The notes below the pieces were generated by a model. That model was given only the letters and a program-made list of their open reading frames with translations, ran no database searches and was not told where the DNA came from. Both the position numbers and the translations under genes were made by a program. 64,000 bases of DNA from Taeniopygia guttata (taxonomy: Eukaryota; Chordata; Aves; Passeriformes; Estrildidae): the NCBI RefSeq assembly GCF_048771995.1, contig NC_133060.1, positions 1,385,501 to 1,449,500 of the forward strand, written 5' to 3'. Positions 25,575 to 38,780 of the stretch are shown here, one piece after another (position 1 is the stretch's first letter; every line of letters begins with the position of its first letter).

Positions 25575-28480
25575 CTGGGGGCGAGAACGGCACCGTCGGA
25601 CCCCCAAAATCGCCCCAAAACACCCCAAAAAACACCCCCAAAAAACCCACAAAAAACCGCCCCAAAATCCCCTAAAAAAAACCAAAAAAAGCAAAAAAAA
25701 CCAAAAAAAACCACCCCAAAACCCCCTAAAAAACCCAAAAACCCCACAAAAAAAACACCCCAAAACCCCCCAAAAAACACCCCCAAAACCCCAGAGCCAA
25801 AACCACCCCTAAATCCCACCAAAAAATACCAAAAACCCCGCAAAAAAACCCAAAAAAAAACCACAAAAAACCACCCCGAAACCTCCAAAAAATAGCAAAA
25901 ACCCCACAAAAAACCACCCCAAAACCCCCTAAAAAAACCCCAAAAACCCCACCAAAAACCAAAAAAAACCACAAAAAAAGCCCCCCAAAAACCCCCAAAA
26001 AACACCCCCAAAACCCCAGAGCCAAAACCGCCCCAAAATCCCGCAAAAAAATACCAAAAATCCCGCAAAAAAACAAAAAAAAACACAAAAAAACACCCCA
26101 AAACGCCCTAAAAAAAACCCAAAAACCCCACAAAAAAACATCCCAAAATCTCACGAAAAATACCAAAAACCCCACAAAAAACCCAAAAAAAACCACCGAA
26201 AACCACCCCAAAACCCCCTAAAAAACACCCTGAAAACCCCAGAGCCAAAACCACCCCAAAATCCCGCAAAAAAATACCAAAAAACCAAAAAAAAACCAAA
26301 AAACCACAAAAAAACACCCCGAAACCCCACAAAAAAATAACAAAAAAACCAAAAAAAAACCACAAAAAACCACCCCAAAACCCACTAAAAAAAACCCCAA
26401 AAACCCCACAAAAAAACCAAAAAAAAACCCACAAAAAACCACCCCAAAACCCACTAAAAAAAAACCCCAAAAACCCCACAAAAAAACACCCCAAAAACTC
26501 CACAAAAAAACACCCCGAAACCTCCGAAAAATAGCAAAAACCCCACAAAAAACCCAAAAAAACCCACAAAAAACCACCCCAAAACCCCCAAAAACACCCC
26601 CAAAACCCCCGAGCCGAAACCGCCCCAAAATCCCACAAAAAAATACCAAAAACTCCGCAAAAAACCAAAAAAAACCCACAAAAAACCACCGCAAAATCCC
26701 CTAAAACAAACCCAAAACCCCAGAGCCAAAACCGCCCCGAAATCCCGCAAAAAAATAGCAAAAACCCCACAAAAAAACAAAAAAAAAACCACAAAAAACC
26801 ACACCAAACCTCCCCAAAAAACACCCCCAAAACCCCCGAGCCAAAACCGCCCCAAAATCCCCTAAAAAAATACCAAAAAACCCACAAAAAAACACCCCGA
26901 AACCTCCGAAAAATAGCAAAAACCCCACAAAAAACCCAAAACCACACAAAAAAACCAAAACCACACAAAAAACCACCCCAAAACCCCCAAGAAAACCCAA
27001 AAAATCTCCCAAAAAACGCACCCAAAACACCCACAAAAACCCCAAAACCTCCCCAAAAACACCCCACAAAAAACCACCCCAAAACCCCCTAAAAAAAAAC
27101 CAAAACCCCCCAAAAAACACCCCCAAAACCCCAGAGCCAAAACCGCCCCAAAATCCCACAAAAAAAATACCAAAAACCCCACAAAAAAACCCAAAAAATC
27201 CACAAAAAACCACCCCAAAACCCCCTAAAAAAAAAAGCAAAAACCCCACAAAAAAACACCCTGAAACCCCACAAAAAAATACCAAAAACCCCACAAAAAA
27301 AACCAAAAAAAAACCACCCCAAAACCCCCTAAAAAAAACCCCAAAAACCCCACAAAAAAACCCAAAAAAAAACCCTCAAAAAACCACCCCAAAACCCCCC
27401 AAAAAACACCCCGAAAACCCCAGAGCCAAAACTGCCCCAAAACCCCACAAAAAAATACCAAAAACCCCATAAAAAACTAAAAAAAAACCACAAAAAACCC
27501 CCCCAAAACCCTCTAAAAAAACCCCCAAAAACCCCACAAAAAAACACCCCAAAATCCCACAAAAAAATACCAAAAACCCACAAAAAAACCCAAAAAAAAA
27601 CCCCAAAAAACCACCCCAAAACACCCTAAAAAAAACCCAAAAACCCCACAAAAAACACCCCCAAAAAACCCACAAAAAACCGCCCCGAAATCCCGCAAAA
27701 AAATAGCAAAAACCCCGCAAAAAAACCAAAAAAAACCACAAAAAACCACCCCAAAACCCCCAAAAAAACACCCCCAAAACCCCAGAGCCAAAACCGCCCC
27801 AAAATCCCGCAAAAAAATACCAAAAACCCCACAAAAAAACCAAAAAAAACACAAAAAAACGCCCCAAAAACCCCCAAAAAACACCCCGAAAACCTCAAGA
27901 AAAAGCACCCCGAAATCCCGCAAAAAAATAGCAAAAACCCCACAAAAAAACCAAAAAAAAACCACAAAAAACCACCCCAAAACCCCCTAAAAAAACCCCC
28001 AAAACTCCCCAAAAAAACCCAAAACCACACAAAAAATAGCAAAAACCCCACAAAAAAACCCAAAACCACACAAAAAAAACAAAACCACACAAAAAACCAC
28101 CCCAAAACCCCCAAGAAAACCCCAAAAAACTCCAAAAAACCCACCCCAAACACCCACAAAAACCCCAAAACCACCCCAAAAAACACCCCACAAAAAACCA
28201 CCCCAAAACCCCCTAAAAACACCCCAAAACCCCACAAAAAAAACCCAAAACCCTCAAAAAAACAACCCCAAAAAAATCCTAAAACCTCACAAAAAAAAAA
28301 CCCAAAAAAACCCCAAAACCTCCCCAAAAAAACCCCAAAAAAACCACCCCAAAACCTCCCCAAAAACCCCCAAGACCCCCCAAAAAACCATCCCAAAACC
28401 CCCCAAAAAACCCCAAAACTCCCAAAACACCCCAAAACCACCCCAAAACAACCCCAGGAACCCAAAATTCCCCAAAATTC
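25575..28480 (-). repeat. Intron 16, exon-17-proximal: CCACAAAAAACCACCCCAAAA array
   Basis: About 2.9 kb of units such as ACCCCACAAAAAAACCAAAA and ACCACCCCAAAACCCCCTAA. A variant CCCCAGAGCCAAAACCGCC recurs every few hundred bases. No exon copies seen. Confidence 0.85.
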
Positions 28481-29379
28481 CCCAAAATGCTCCAAAACTA
28501 CCCTAAAAAACCCAAAATAATTACCCAAGAAAACACCCCAAAATGGCCCCAAAATGGCCCCAAAATGACCCCAAAACCGCCCAAAAATCACCCAAAAATC
28601 ACTCCAAAAAACCCAAAATTGCCCAAAATTCCCCAAAATTGCCCAAAATTGCCCAAAATTCCCCAAAACGCCCCAAAATTCCCCTAAAAAACCAAAATAA
28701 TAACCAAAAAAACACCTGAAAACTGCCCCAAAACTGCCCCAAAACCGCCCAAAAATCACCCCAAAAACCCCAAAATGCCCCAAAATTCGCCAAAATTCAC
28801 CAAAATGCCCAAAATTCCCCAAAATGCCCCAAAAACCCCAAAATGCCCCAAAACCACCCCAAAAAAAACCAAAATATAGACCCAAAGAAACACCCCAAAA
28901 TGACCCCAAAACTGCCCCAAAACCGCCCAAAAATCACCCCAAAATGCCCCAAAATGCCCAAAATTCCCCAAAAACCCCAAAATTCCCCAAAATTACCTAA
29001 AATTTCCCAAAATTACCCAAAACCACCCCAAAAAATCCAAAATAATGACCCAAAAAAACACCCCAAAAATGACCCCAAAACTGCCCCAAAACCGCCCAAA
29101 AATCACCCCAAAAATCACCCCAAAAACCCAAAATTCCCCAAAATTCCCCAAAGTCCCCAAAATGCCCCAAAATGCCCCAAAATCACCCCAAAAAAACCCA
29201 AAATAATGACCCAAAAAAACACCCCAAAATGTCCCCAAAATGACCCCAAAACTGCCCCAAAACCGCCCAAAAATCACCCAAAAATCAGCCCAAAAAACCC
29301 AAAATTCCCCAAAATTGCCCAAAATGCCCCAAAATGCCCCAAATTGCCCAAATTGCCCAAAATGCCCCAAAATCCCGAC
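28481..29379 (-). repeat. Intron 16, exon-16-proximal: CCAAAATTCCCCAAAATGCCC array
   Basis: Units of about 10 bp, CCCCAAAATG and CCCAAAATTC, in blocks of 150-190 bp each containing an AATAATGACCCAAAAAAAC-type segment. Confidence 0.85.
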
Positions 29380-29450
29380 CTGTTCGGGCCAACCGAAGAT
29401 GGAGAACGGGAAAAGGCCGGAGGAGAACCAAGTGTCCAGCACGTCCTGGT
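29380..29450 (-). CDS. VARS1: VARS1 exon 16 of window: DVLDTWFSSGLFP core motif
   Basis: Encodes the end of a split Asp codon and residues 583-605: QDVLDTWFSSGLFPFSIFGW then PEQ. The DVLDTWFSSxLxP block lines the aminoacyl site in ValRS. Acceptor CTCTCAG|AC; donor CAG|GTCGGG. One 20-bp copy of its 5' edge is in intron 15. Confidence 0.96.
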
Positions 29451-29928
29451 CTGAGAGTGACCACTGAGTGACCAACTGACCACTGAGTGACCAACTGACC
29501 ACTGAGTGACCACTGAGTGACCACTGAGTGACCACTGACCACTGAGTGACCAACTGACCAACTGACCACTGAGTGACCACTGACCACTGAGTGACCAACT
29601 GACCACTGAGTGACCACTGAGTGACCACTGAGTGACCACTGAGTGACCAACTGACCACTGAGTGACCACTGAGTGACCAACTGACCACTGAGTGACCACT
29701 GAGAGACCACTGACCCATGGGAGTGACCACTGAGTGACCAACTGACCAACTGACCACTGAGTGACCACTGAGTGACCACTGAGTGACCAACTGACCAACT
29801 GACCACTGAGTGACCACTGAGTGACCAACTGACCACTGAGTGACCACTGAGAGACCACTGACCCATGGGAGTGACCACTGAGTGACCAACTGACCAACTG
29901 ACCACTGAGTGACCGCTGAGTGACCATC

Positions 29929-29948
29929 AGTGTCCAGCACGTCCTGGT
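29929..29948 (-). repeat. One copy of the exon 16 5' edge plus acceptor
   Basis: A 20-bp copy of the first bases of exon 16 (QDVLDT) with its TCTCAG acceptor, about 500 bp upstream of the real edge inside the GAGTGACCACT array. Confidence 0.88.
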
Positions 29949-30703
29949 CTGAGAGTGACCACTGAGTGACCAACTGACCAACTGACCTCTGAGTGACCAG
30001 TGACCAACTGACCACTGAGTGACCACTGAGAGACCACTGACCCATGGGAGTGACCACTGAGTGACCAACTGACCACTGAGTGACCACTGAGTGACCACTG
30101 AGTGACCACAGTGACCACTGAGTGACCACTGAGTGACCACAGTGACCACTGAGTGACCACTGAGTGACCAACTGACCCATGGGAGTGACCCTGAGTGACC
30201 ACTGAGTGACCACTGAGTGACCAACTGACCAACTGACCACTGAGTGACCACTGAGTGACCACTGAGTGACCAACTGACCACTGAGTGACCACTGAGTGAC
30301 CAACTGACCACTGAGTGACCCCTGAGTGACCACTGAGTGACCAACTGACCACTGACCACTGAGTGACCACTGAGTGACCACTGAGTGACCACTGAGTGAC
30401 CACTGACCACTGAGTGACCACTGAGTGACCACTGAGTGACCACTGACCCATGGGAGTGACCACTGAGTGACCACTGAGTGACCACTGAGTGACCACTGAG
30501 TGACCAACTGACCAACTGACTAACTGACCACTGAGTGACCACTGAGTGACCAACTGACCACTGAGTGACCCCTGAGTGACCAACTGACCCATGGGAGTGA
30601 CCACTGAGTGACCACTGACCCATGGGAGTGACCACTGAGTGACCACTGAGTGACCCGAGTGACCATGAATGACCCTGAGTGACCCCTGCTGACCCCGGCT
30701 GAC

Positions 30704-30858
30704 CTTGGCGCAGGCTGACCGCAGTGACCCCGAGTGACCAGTGAGTGACCCCTGAGTGACCACTGAGTGACCACTGAGTGACCCCTGCTGACCCCAGTGA
30801 CCCCGGCTGACCCTGAGTGACCCCGTGTGACCCCGGCTGACCTTGGCGCAGGCTGACC
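30704..30858 (-). repeat. Two copies of the exon 15 3' edge plus donor
   Basis: Copies at about 30704-30722 and 30842-30858 contain CAGCCTGCGCCAAG|GTCAGC (VSLRQ and donor), 138 bp apart. Confidence 0.88.
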
Positions 30859-31033
30859 CTGAGTGACCCTGAGTGACCAGTGAGTGACCAGTGAGTGACC
30901 AGTGACCACAGTGACCATGAATGACCCCAAATGACATCGAGTGACCCCGAGTGACCCCGAGTGACCCTGAGTGACCCTGAGTGACCCTGAGTGACCCCGA
31001 GTGACCCCGAGTGACCCCAGTGACCCCGCTGAC

Positions 31034-31139
31034 CTTGGCGCAGGCTGACCGCTGCCGGGGTCACGCTGAAGGTCGCGGCGGCCTTGCTGCGCGCCTCGTC
31101 CTCAGTGCGGCCGCTGACCCAGAACCGCTCGTCCTCCTC
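31034..31139 (-). CDS. VARS1: VARS1 exon 15 of window: WVSGR segment
   Basis: Encodes residues 547-581 and one base of Asp: EEDERFWVSGRTEDEARSKA, ending VSLRQ; human has RYWVSGRNEAEAREKA. Acceptor GGGGCAG|GAG; donor CAAG|GTCAGC. An AG three bases further in would remove one Glu. Two copies of its 3' edge lie in intron 15. Confidence 0.93.
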
Positions 31140-32880
<1,741 letters not shown>

Positions 32881-34395
32881 CTCACCTGATGTTGTCCATC
32901 CAGGTGAACCAGGTGCGGGCGTGGCCGGGCGGGTGCGGGGTCGCTATGGGGCAGTCTATAGGGTATCTATAGGGTCTCTATGGGGTCGCTATGGGGCAGG
33001 TGTGGGTCATGCTATGGGTCAGGCTATGGGGCAGATGTGGGGCAGGGACTCACCTGATGTTGTCCATCCAGGTGAACCAGGTGCGGGGTCGCTATGGGGT
33101 CACTATGGGGCAGTCTATAGGGTATCTATGGGGTCTCTATGGGGTATCTATGGGGCAGATGTGGGACAGGCTATGGGTCAGGCTCACCTGCTGTTGTCCA
33201 TCCAGGTGAACCAGGTGCGGGCGTGGCCGGGCGGGTGCGGGGTTGTTATAGGATCACTATGGGGTCACTATGGGGTCTCTATGGGGTCGCTATGGGTCAG
33301 GCTATGGGGCAGGGGCTCACCTGATGTTGTCCATCCAGGTGAACCAGGTGTGGGCGTGGCCGGGCGGGTGCGGGGTTGTTATAGGATCACTATAGGGTCA
33401 CTATGGGGTCTCTATGGGGTCGCTATGGGTCAGGCTATGGGGCAGGGGCTCACCTGATGTTGTCCATCCAGGTGAACCAGGTGTGGGCGTGGCCGGGCGG
33501 GTGCAGGGTCGCTATGGGGTCGCTATGGGGCAGTCTATAGGGTATCTATGGGGTCTCTATGGGGTATCTATGGGGCAGATGTGGGACAGGCTATGGGGCA
33601 GGTGTGGGGCAGGGACTCACCTGATGTTGTCCATCCAGGTGAACCAGGTGCGGGGTCGCTATGGGGTCACTATGGGGCAGTCTATAGGGTCTCTATAGGG
33701 TATCTATAGGATCTCTATAGGGTTTCTATGGGGTCGCTATGGGTCACGCTATGGGGCAGGCTATGGGTCAGGCTCACCTGATGTTGTCCATCCAGGTGAA
33801 CCAGGTGCGGGCGTGGCCGGGTGGGTGCGGGGTTGTTATAGGATCACTATGGGGTCACTATAGGGTATCTATAGGGTCGCTATAGGGTCGCTATGGGTCA
33901 CGCTATGGGTCAGGCTATGGGGCAGGGACTCACCTGATGTTGTCCATCCAGGTGAACCAGGTGCGGGCGTGGCTGGGCGGGTGCGGGGTCGCTATGGGGT
34001 CACTATAGGGTCACTAAAGGGTCACTATGCGGTCGCTATGGGGCAGTCTATGTGATCGCTATGGGTCACGCTATGGGTCAGGCTATGGGTCAGGCTCACC
34101 TGATGTTGTCCATCCAGGTGAACCAGGTGCGGGCGTGGCCGGGCGGGTGCAGGGTCACTATAGGGTTGCTATGGGGCAGTCTATGGGGTCTCTATAGTGT
34201 ATCTATAGGATCGCTATGGGGCAGGTGTGGGTCACGCTATGGGTCAGACTCACCTGATGTTGTCCATCCAGGTGAACCAGGTGCGGGCGTGGCCAGGTGG
34301 GTGCAGGGTCACTATAGGATCACTATAGGGTCTCTATAGGGCAATCTATGGGGTATCTATGGGGTCGCTATGGGGCAGATGTGGGTCAGGCTCAC
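32881..34395 (-). repeat. Intron 13, exon-13-proximal: array of exon 13 donor copies with GGGTCGCTATG units
   Basis: Blocks of 133-168 bp, each made of several GGGTCGCTAT/GGGTCACTAT/AGGGTATCTAT 11-bp units and one copy of the exon 13 3' edge. Confidence 0.9.
32886..34304 (-). repeat. Ten copies of the exon 13 3' edge plus donor
   Basis: Copies starting at 32886, 33054, 33188, 33321, 33454, 33621, 33778, 33934, 34100 and 34254 encode up to 17 codons (HPPGHARTWFTWMDNI and part of Arg) and keep a GTGAG donor. Those at 33054 and 33621 are truncated to the last ~9 codons. One (33188) reads AACAGCAG for AACATCAG. Confidence 0.94.
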
Positions 34396-34554
34396 CTGAT
34401 GTTGTCCATCCAGGTGAACCAGGTGCGGGCGTGGCCAGGTGGGTGCAGCCGCAGCTCCCCGCTCCTCACGGCGCCCGCGGCCGCCTCGGCCAGAGCCCCA
34501 CAGCGCACGAACCACTGGGGGACAGCCCGGGGCTCCAGGATGTCCTTGGAGCGG
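34396..34554 (-). CDS. VARS1: VARS1 exon 13 of window: return to catalytic core
   Basis: Encodes residues 464-515 and two bases of Arg: RSKDILEPRAVPQWFVRCG, then PGHARTWFTWMDNI, matching human RSKDVVEPLLRPQWYVRCG and TWHAWMDNIR. Acceptor CCACAG|C and donor CAG|GTGAGC. The exon sits between two arrays: six copies of its own 5' edge upstream and ten of its 3' edge downstream. Confidence 0.95.
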
Positions 34555-34627
34555 CTGTGGGGCAGGTAAAGTGACACCTGTGTGTCACCTGTGTCACACC
34601 TGTCACACCTGTGTCACACCTGTGTCA

Positions 34628-35487
34628 CCACTGGGGCACGGTGCGGGGCTCCAAAATGTCCTTGGAGCGGCTGTGGGGCAGGTAAAGTGTCACCTGTGTC
34701 ACCTGTCACACCTGTGTCACACCTGTGTCACACCTGTCACACCTGTGTCACCACTGGGGCACCGCCCGGGGCTCCAAAATGTCCTTGGAGCGGCTGGGGA
34801 CAGGTAAAGTGTCACCTGAGTCACCTGAGTGTCACCTGTCACACCTGTGTCACACCTGTGTCACACCTGTGTCACCACTGGGGCACGGCCCGGGGCTCCA
34901 GGATGTCCTTGGAGCGGCTGTGGGGCAGGTAAAGGGACACCTGTGTCACCTGTGTGTCACCTGTGTCACACCTGAGTCACACCTGTGTCATCTACAGTCA
35001 CCCACTGTCACCTGTGTCACACCTGTGTCACCACTGGGGCACCGCGCGGGGCTCCAAAATGTCCTTGGAGCGGCTGTGGGGACACCTGAGTGTCACCTGT
35101 GTCACCTGTGTGTCACCTGTGTTACACCTGTGTGTCACCTGTGTCACCTGTCACACCTGTGTCACACCTGTGTCCCACCTGTGTCACACCTGAGTCACCT
35201 ACAGTCACCCACTGTCACCTGTGTCACACCTGTCACACCTGTGTCACACCTGTGTCACCACTGGGGCACCGCGCGGGGCTCCAAAATGTCCTTGGAGCGG
35301 CTGTGGGGCAGGTAAAGTCACACCTGTGTCACCTGTGTCACCTGTGTCACACCTGTGTCACACCTGTCCCACCTGTGTCACACCTGTGTCACACCTGTGT
35401 CACCTGTGTCACACCTGTGTCACACCTGTGTCACACCTGTGTCACCACTGGGGCACGGCCCGGGGCTCCAAAATGTCCTTGGAGCGG
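34628..35487 (-). repeat. Six copies of the exon 13 5' edge plus acceptor
   Basis: Copies at 34628-34670, 34750-34793, 34874-34917, 35030-35073, 35258-35300 and 35444-35487 carry about 43 bp of exon 13 (RSKDILEPRAVPQW, then a TGA) with the CCACAG acceptor; in the 34793 copy the acceptor region is shortened to CCCCAG. Confidence 0.93.
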
Positions 35488-35677
35488 CTGTGGGGCAGGT
35501 AAAGGGACACCTGTGTGTCACCTGTGTGTCACCTGTCACACCTGTGTCACCTACAGTCACCCACTGTCACCTGTGTCACACCTGTGTCACACCTGTGTCA
35601 CACCTGTGTCCCCTCACCTGTCTCACCTGTGTCCCACCTGTGTCACACCTGTCCCACACCTGTCCCACCTGTCTCAC

Positions 35678-35832
35678 CTGCACACAGGTACCACCATGGG
35701 GTCACCATTGTCACACCTGTGTCACACCTGAGTCACACCTGAGTCACACCTGTCCCACCTGTGTCACACCTGTCCCACCTGTGTCACACCTGTCCCACCT
35801 GTCTCACCTGCACACAGGTACCACCATGGGGT
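35678..35832 (-). repeat. Two copies of the exon 12 3' edge plus donor
   Basis: Copies at about 35678-35702 and 35808-35832 encode PMVVPVC and change the donor from GTAAGG to GTGAGA. They are 130 bp apart. Confidence 0.9.
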
Positions 35833-35873
35833 CACACCTGTGTCACACCTGTGTCACACCTGTCCCCCCTTAC

Positions 35874-35977
35874 CTGCACACAGGTACCACCATGGGGTTC
35901 TCGGTGACCCCCCGGAACAGCCCCAGCGCCTTCAGAGTGTCCATCAGTGTCCGGCGGGCCTGGAACCGCGGCATGCC
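35874..35977 (-). CDS. VARS1: VARS1 exon 12 of window: end of CP1
   Basis: Encodes residues 429-462 and two bases of Ser: GMPRFQARRTLMDTLKALGL, then TENPMVVPVC, matching human GLPRFEARK and DNPMVVPLC. Acceptor TCTCAG|GGC; donor GCAG|GTAAGG. Eight copies of its 5' edge lie upstream and two of its 3' edge downstream. Confidence 0.95.
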
Positions 35978-37675
35978 CTGAGAGTGACCAGTGAGTGACC
36001 AGTGAGTGACCGCTGAGTGACCACTGAGTGACCACAGTGACCACTGAGTGACCACAGTGACCACTGAGTGACCACAGTGACACTGAGTGTCCATCAGTGT
36101 CCGGCGGGCCTGGAACCGCGGCATGCCCTGAGAGTGACCAGTGAGTGACCGCTGAGTGACCACTGAGTGACCACTGAGTGACCACAGTGACACTGAGTGT
36201 CCATCAGCGCCCGGCGGGCCTGGAACCGCGGCATGCCCTGAGAGTGACCAGTGAGTGACCGCTGAGTGACCACTGAGTGACCACAGTGACCCTGAGTGAC
36301 CACTGAGTGACCACTGAGTGACCACAGTGACACTGAGTGTCCATCAGTGTCCGGCGGGCCTGGAACCGCGGCATGCCCTGGGAGTGACCAGTGAGTGACC
36401 GCTGAGTGACCACTGACCCATGGGAGTGACCACAGTGACCACAGTGACCCATGGGAGTGACCACTGAGTGACCACTGAGTGACCACTGACCCATGGGAGT
36501 GACCACTGAGTGACCACACTGACACTGAGTGACCATCAGTGTCCGGCGGGCCTGGAACCGCGGCATGCCCTGAGAGTGACCAGTGAGTGACCAGTGAGTG
36601 ACCGCTGAGTGACCAGTGAGTGACCACTGAGTGACCACTGAGTGACCACAGTGACACTGAGTGACCATCAGTGTCCGGCGGGCCTGGAACCGCGGCATGC
36701 CCTGCGAGTGACCAGTGAGTGACCAGTGAGTGACCAGTGAGTGACCACTGAGTGACCACAGTGACCACTGACCCATGGGAGTGACCACAGTGACCACTGA
36801 CCCATGGGAGTGACCACAGTGACCACAGTGACCACAGTGACCACTGAGTGTCCATCAGCGCCCGGCGGGCCTGGAACCGCGGCATGCCCTGGGAGTGACC
36901 AGTGAGTGACCACTGAGTGACCACTGAGTGACCACAGTGACACTGAGTGTCCATCAGTGTCCGGCGGGCCTGGAACCGCGGCATGCCCTGAGAGTGACCA
37001 GTGAGTGACCACTGAGTGACCACTGAGTGACCAACTGACCACTGAGTGACCACTGAGTGACCACAGTGACCACTGACCCATGGGAGTGACCACTGAGTGA
37101 CCACAGTGACACTGAGTGTCCATCAGCGTCCGGTGGGCCTGGAACCGCGGCATGCCCTGAGAGTGACCAGTGAGTGACCGCTGAGTGACCACTGAGTCAC
37201 CATTGACCCATGGGAGTGACCACAGTGACCACTGAGTGACACTGAGTGACACTGAGTGACCACTGAGTGACCAGTGAGTAGCCATTGAGTGACCCTGAGT
37301 GACCCTGAGTGACCACTGCCCCCTAAGTGACCATTGAGTGTCCAGTGAGTGACCCTGAGTGACCACTGAGTGACCACTGAGTGACCACTGAGTGACCACA
37401 GTGACCACTGACCCATGGGAGTGACCACTGAGTGACCACTGAGTGACCACAGTGACCACTGACCCATGGGAGTGACCACTGAGTGACCACTGAGTGACCA
37501 GAGTGACCACTGACATATGGGAGTGACTGCTGAGTGACCAAAGTGACCTGAGTGACCACTGCCCTCCGAGTGACACTGAGTGACCACAGTGACCACTGAG
37601 TGACCGCTGAGTGACCACTGAAGGACCACTGACATATGGGAGTGACCCGAGTGACCACTAAATGACCCCAGTGAC
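35978..37675 (-). repeat. Intron 11, exon-12-proximal: GAGTGACCACT array
   Basis: Units of 10-11 bp, GAGTGACCACT, with variants containing GACCCATGGGAGTGACCAC. The same unit family fills intron 15, 6 kb away. Eight exon 12 copies are embedded. Confidence 0.9.
36085..37156 (-). repeat. Eight copies of the exon 12 5' edge plus acceptor
   Basis: Copies with exon edge at 36127, 36237, 36377, 36569, 36701, 36888, 36987 and 37156 carry 36-43 bp of exon 12 (GMPRFQARRTLMDT) and the CCAG/TCAG acceptor. Sequence variants include CAGCGCCCGG and CGGTGG, so the copies have begun to diverge. Confidence 0.93.
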
Positions 37676-38655
37676 CCCTGATACAAACCAAAACCCCCCG
37701 AAACTGCCCTAAACCGCCCAACCCCCCCCAAATCTCACCCAAATCTCCCCCCAAACCCCCCAAAATGGCCCACCTGGAAGGGGGGTGGCACGTTGACCCC
37801 CAAACCACCCAAACCCCCCAAATCTCACCCAAAACCGCCCAAATCTCACCCAAAACGACCCAAACCCCCCCAAAACCCCCCAAATCTCCCCCAAACGCCC
37901 CCCAAATCCCCCCCAAATCTCCCCAAAATGCCCCACCTGGAAGGGGGACGGCACGTTGAACCCCCAAATCCCCCAAATCCCCCCAGATCTCCCCCAAAAT
38001 GACCCAAAATCCCCCAAAACCCCCCAAATCCCCCCAAATCTCCCCGAAAATGACCCAAATCTCCCCCAAAATGACCCAAAATCCCCCAAAATCCCCCAAA
38101 TCTCACCCAAATCTCCCTCAAATCTCCCCAAATCCCCCAAATCTCCCCCAAACCCCCCAAATCTCCCCCAAATCCCCCCCGAATCTCCCCCCAAATGACC
38201 CAAATCTCCCCCAAATCTCCCCCAAACTCCCGAAATCTCACCCAAAATGACCCAAAATCCCCCAAATCTCACCTAGATCTCCCCCAAACCCTCCAAATCT
38301 CCCCCCAAATCCCCCAAATCTCCCCAAAACCCCCCAAATCCCCCCAAAATGCCCCACCTGGAAGGGGGGCGGCACGTTGACCCCCAAATCCCCCCAAATC
38401 TCCCCCAAAATGACCCTAATCCCCCCAGACCCACCTGGAAGGGGGGCGGCACGTTGACCCCCCAAATCCCCCCCAAATCCCCCAAATCTCCCCCAAATCC
38501 CCCCCAAATCCCCCCAAAATGCCCAAATCTCACCCAAAATGACCGAAAATGACCCAAAACCCCCCAAATCTCACCCTCAGACACCCCAAATCTCACCCAA
38601 ACCCCCCAAACCCCCCAAATCCCCCCAAAATGACCCCAAACCCCCCCAGACCCAC
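37676..38655 (-). repeat. Intron 11, exon-11-proximal: CAAATCTCCCCCAAAATGACC array
   Basis: Units of about 10-20 bp, CCCAAATCTCCCCCAAAATG, with exon 11 edge copies embedded. Confidence 0.88.
37774..38458 (-). repeat. Four copies of the exon 11 3' edge plus donor
   Basis: Copies at about 37774-37796, 37937-37959, 38358-38381 and 38435-38458 encode VNVPPPFQ with a CAG|GTGGG donor. The first has one substitution (GGTGGC for GGCGGC) and the second one (GGGACG). Confidence 0.9.
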
Positions 38656-38780
38656 CTGGAAGGGGGGCGGCACGTTGACCATGGTCCCGTCCTCCCCGAT
38701 GACCTCGCTGACGCTCAGCCCGTGGCGCCGCCCCACCTCGAAATCCGCCGCGTCGTGGGCGGGGGTGATCTTCACTGCGC
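38656..38780 (-). CDS. VARS1: VARS1 exon 11 of window: CP1 editing site, KITPAHD
   Basis: Encodes residues 388-428: [20 protein letters not shown], then NVPPPFQ at the end. [23 protein letters not shown] is the hallmark of the editing site; the second Asp is known in the family to contact the mischarged amino group. Acceptor CCCCAG|GC; donor CAG|GTGGGT. Four copies of the last ~23 bp plus donor are in intron 11. Confidence 0.95.

Larger units (their letters stand above)
29451..31033 (-). repeat. Intron 15: GAGTGACCACT array
   Basis: Units GAGTGACCACT and GACCAACTGACCACT, with GACCCATGGGAGTGACC variants identical to those of intron 11. Near exon 15 the unit changes to GAGTGACCCC. Confidence 0.9.
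34555..35873 (-). repeat. Intron 12: CACCTGTGTCACACCTGTGTC array
   Basis: Units of 10-12 bp, CACACCTGTGT and CACCTGTGT. The end next to exon 13 holds copies of the exon 13 5' edge and the end next to exon 12 holds copies of the exon 12 3' edge. Confidence 0.9.

Noticed and set aside
32886..34395. CRISPR-like look: regularly spaced 51-bp repeats with variable spacers
   Set aside because: The repeats are VARS1 exon 13 edge copies in a vertebrate intron and the spacers are themselves tandem repeats.
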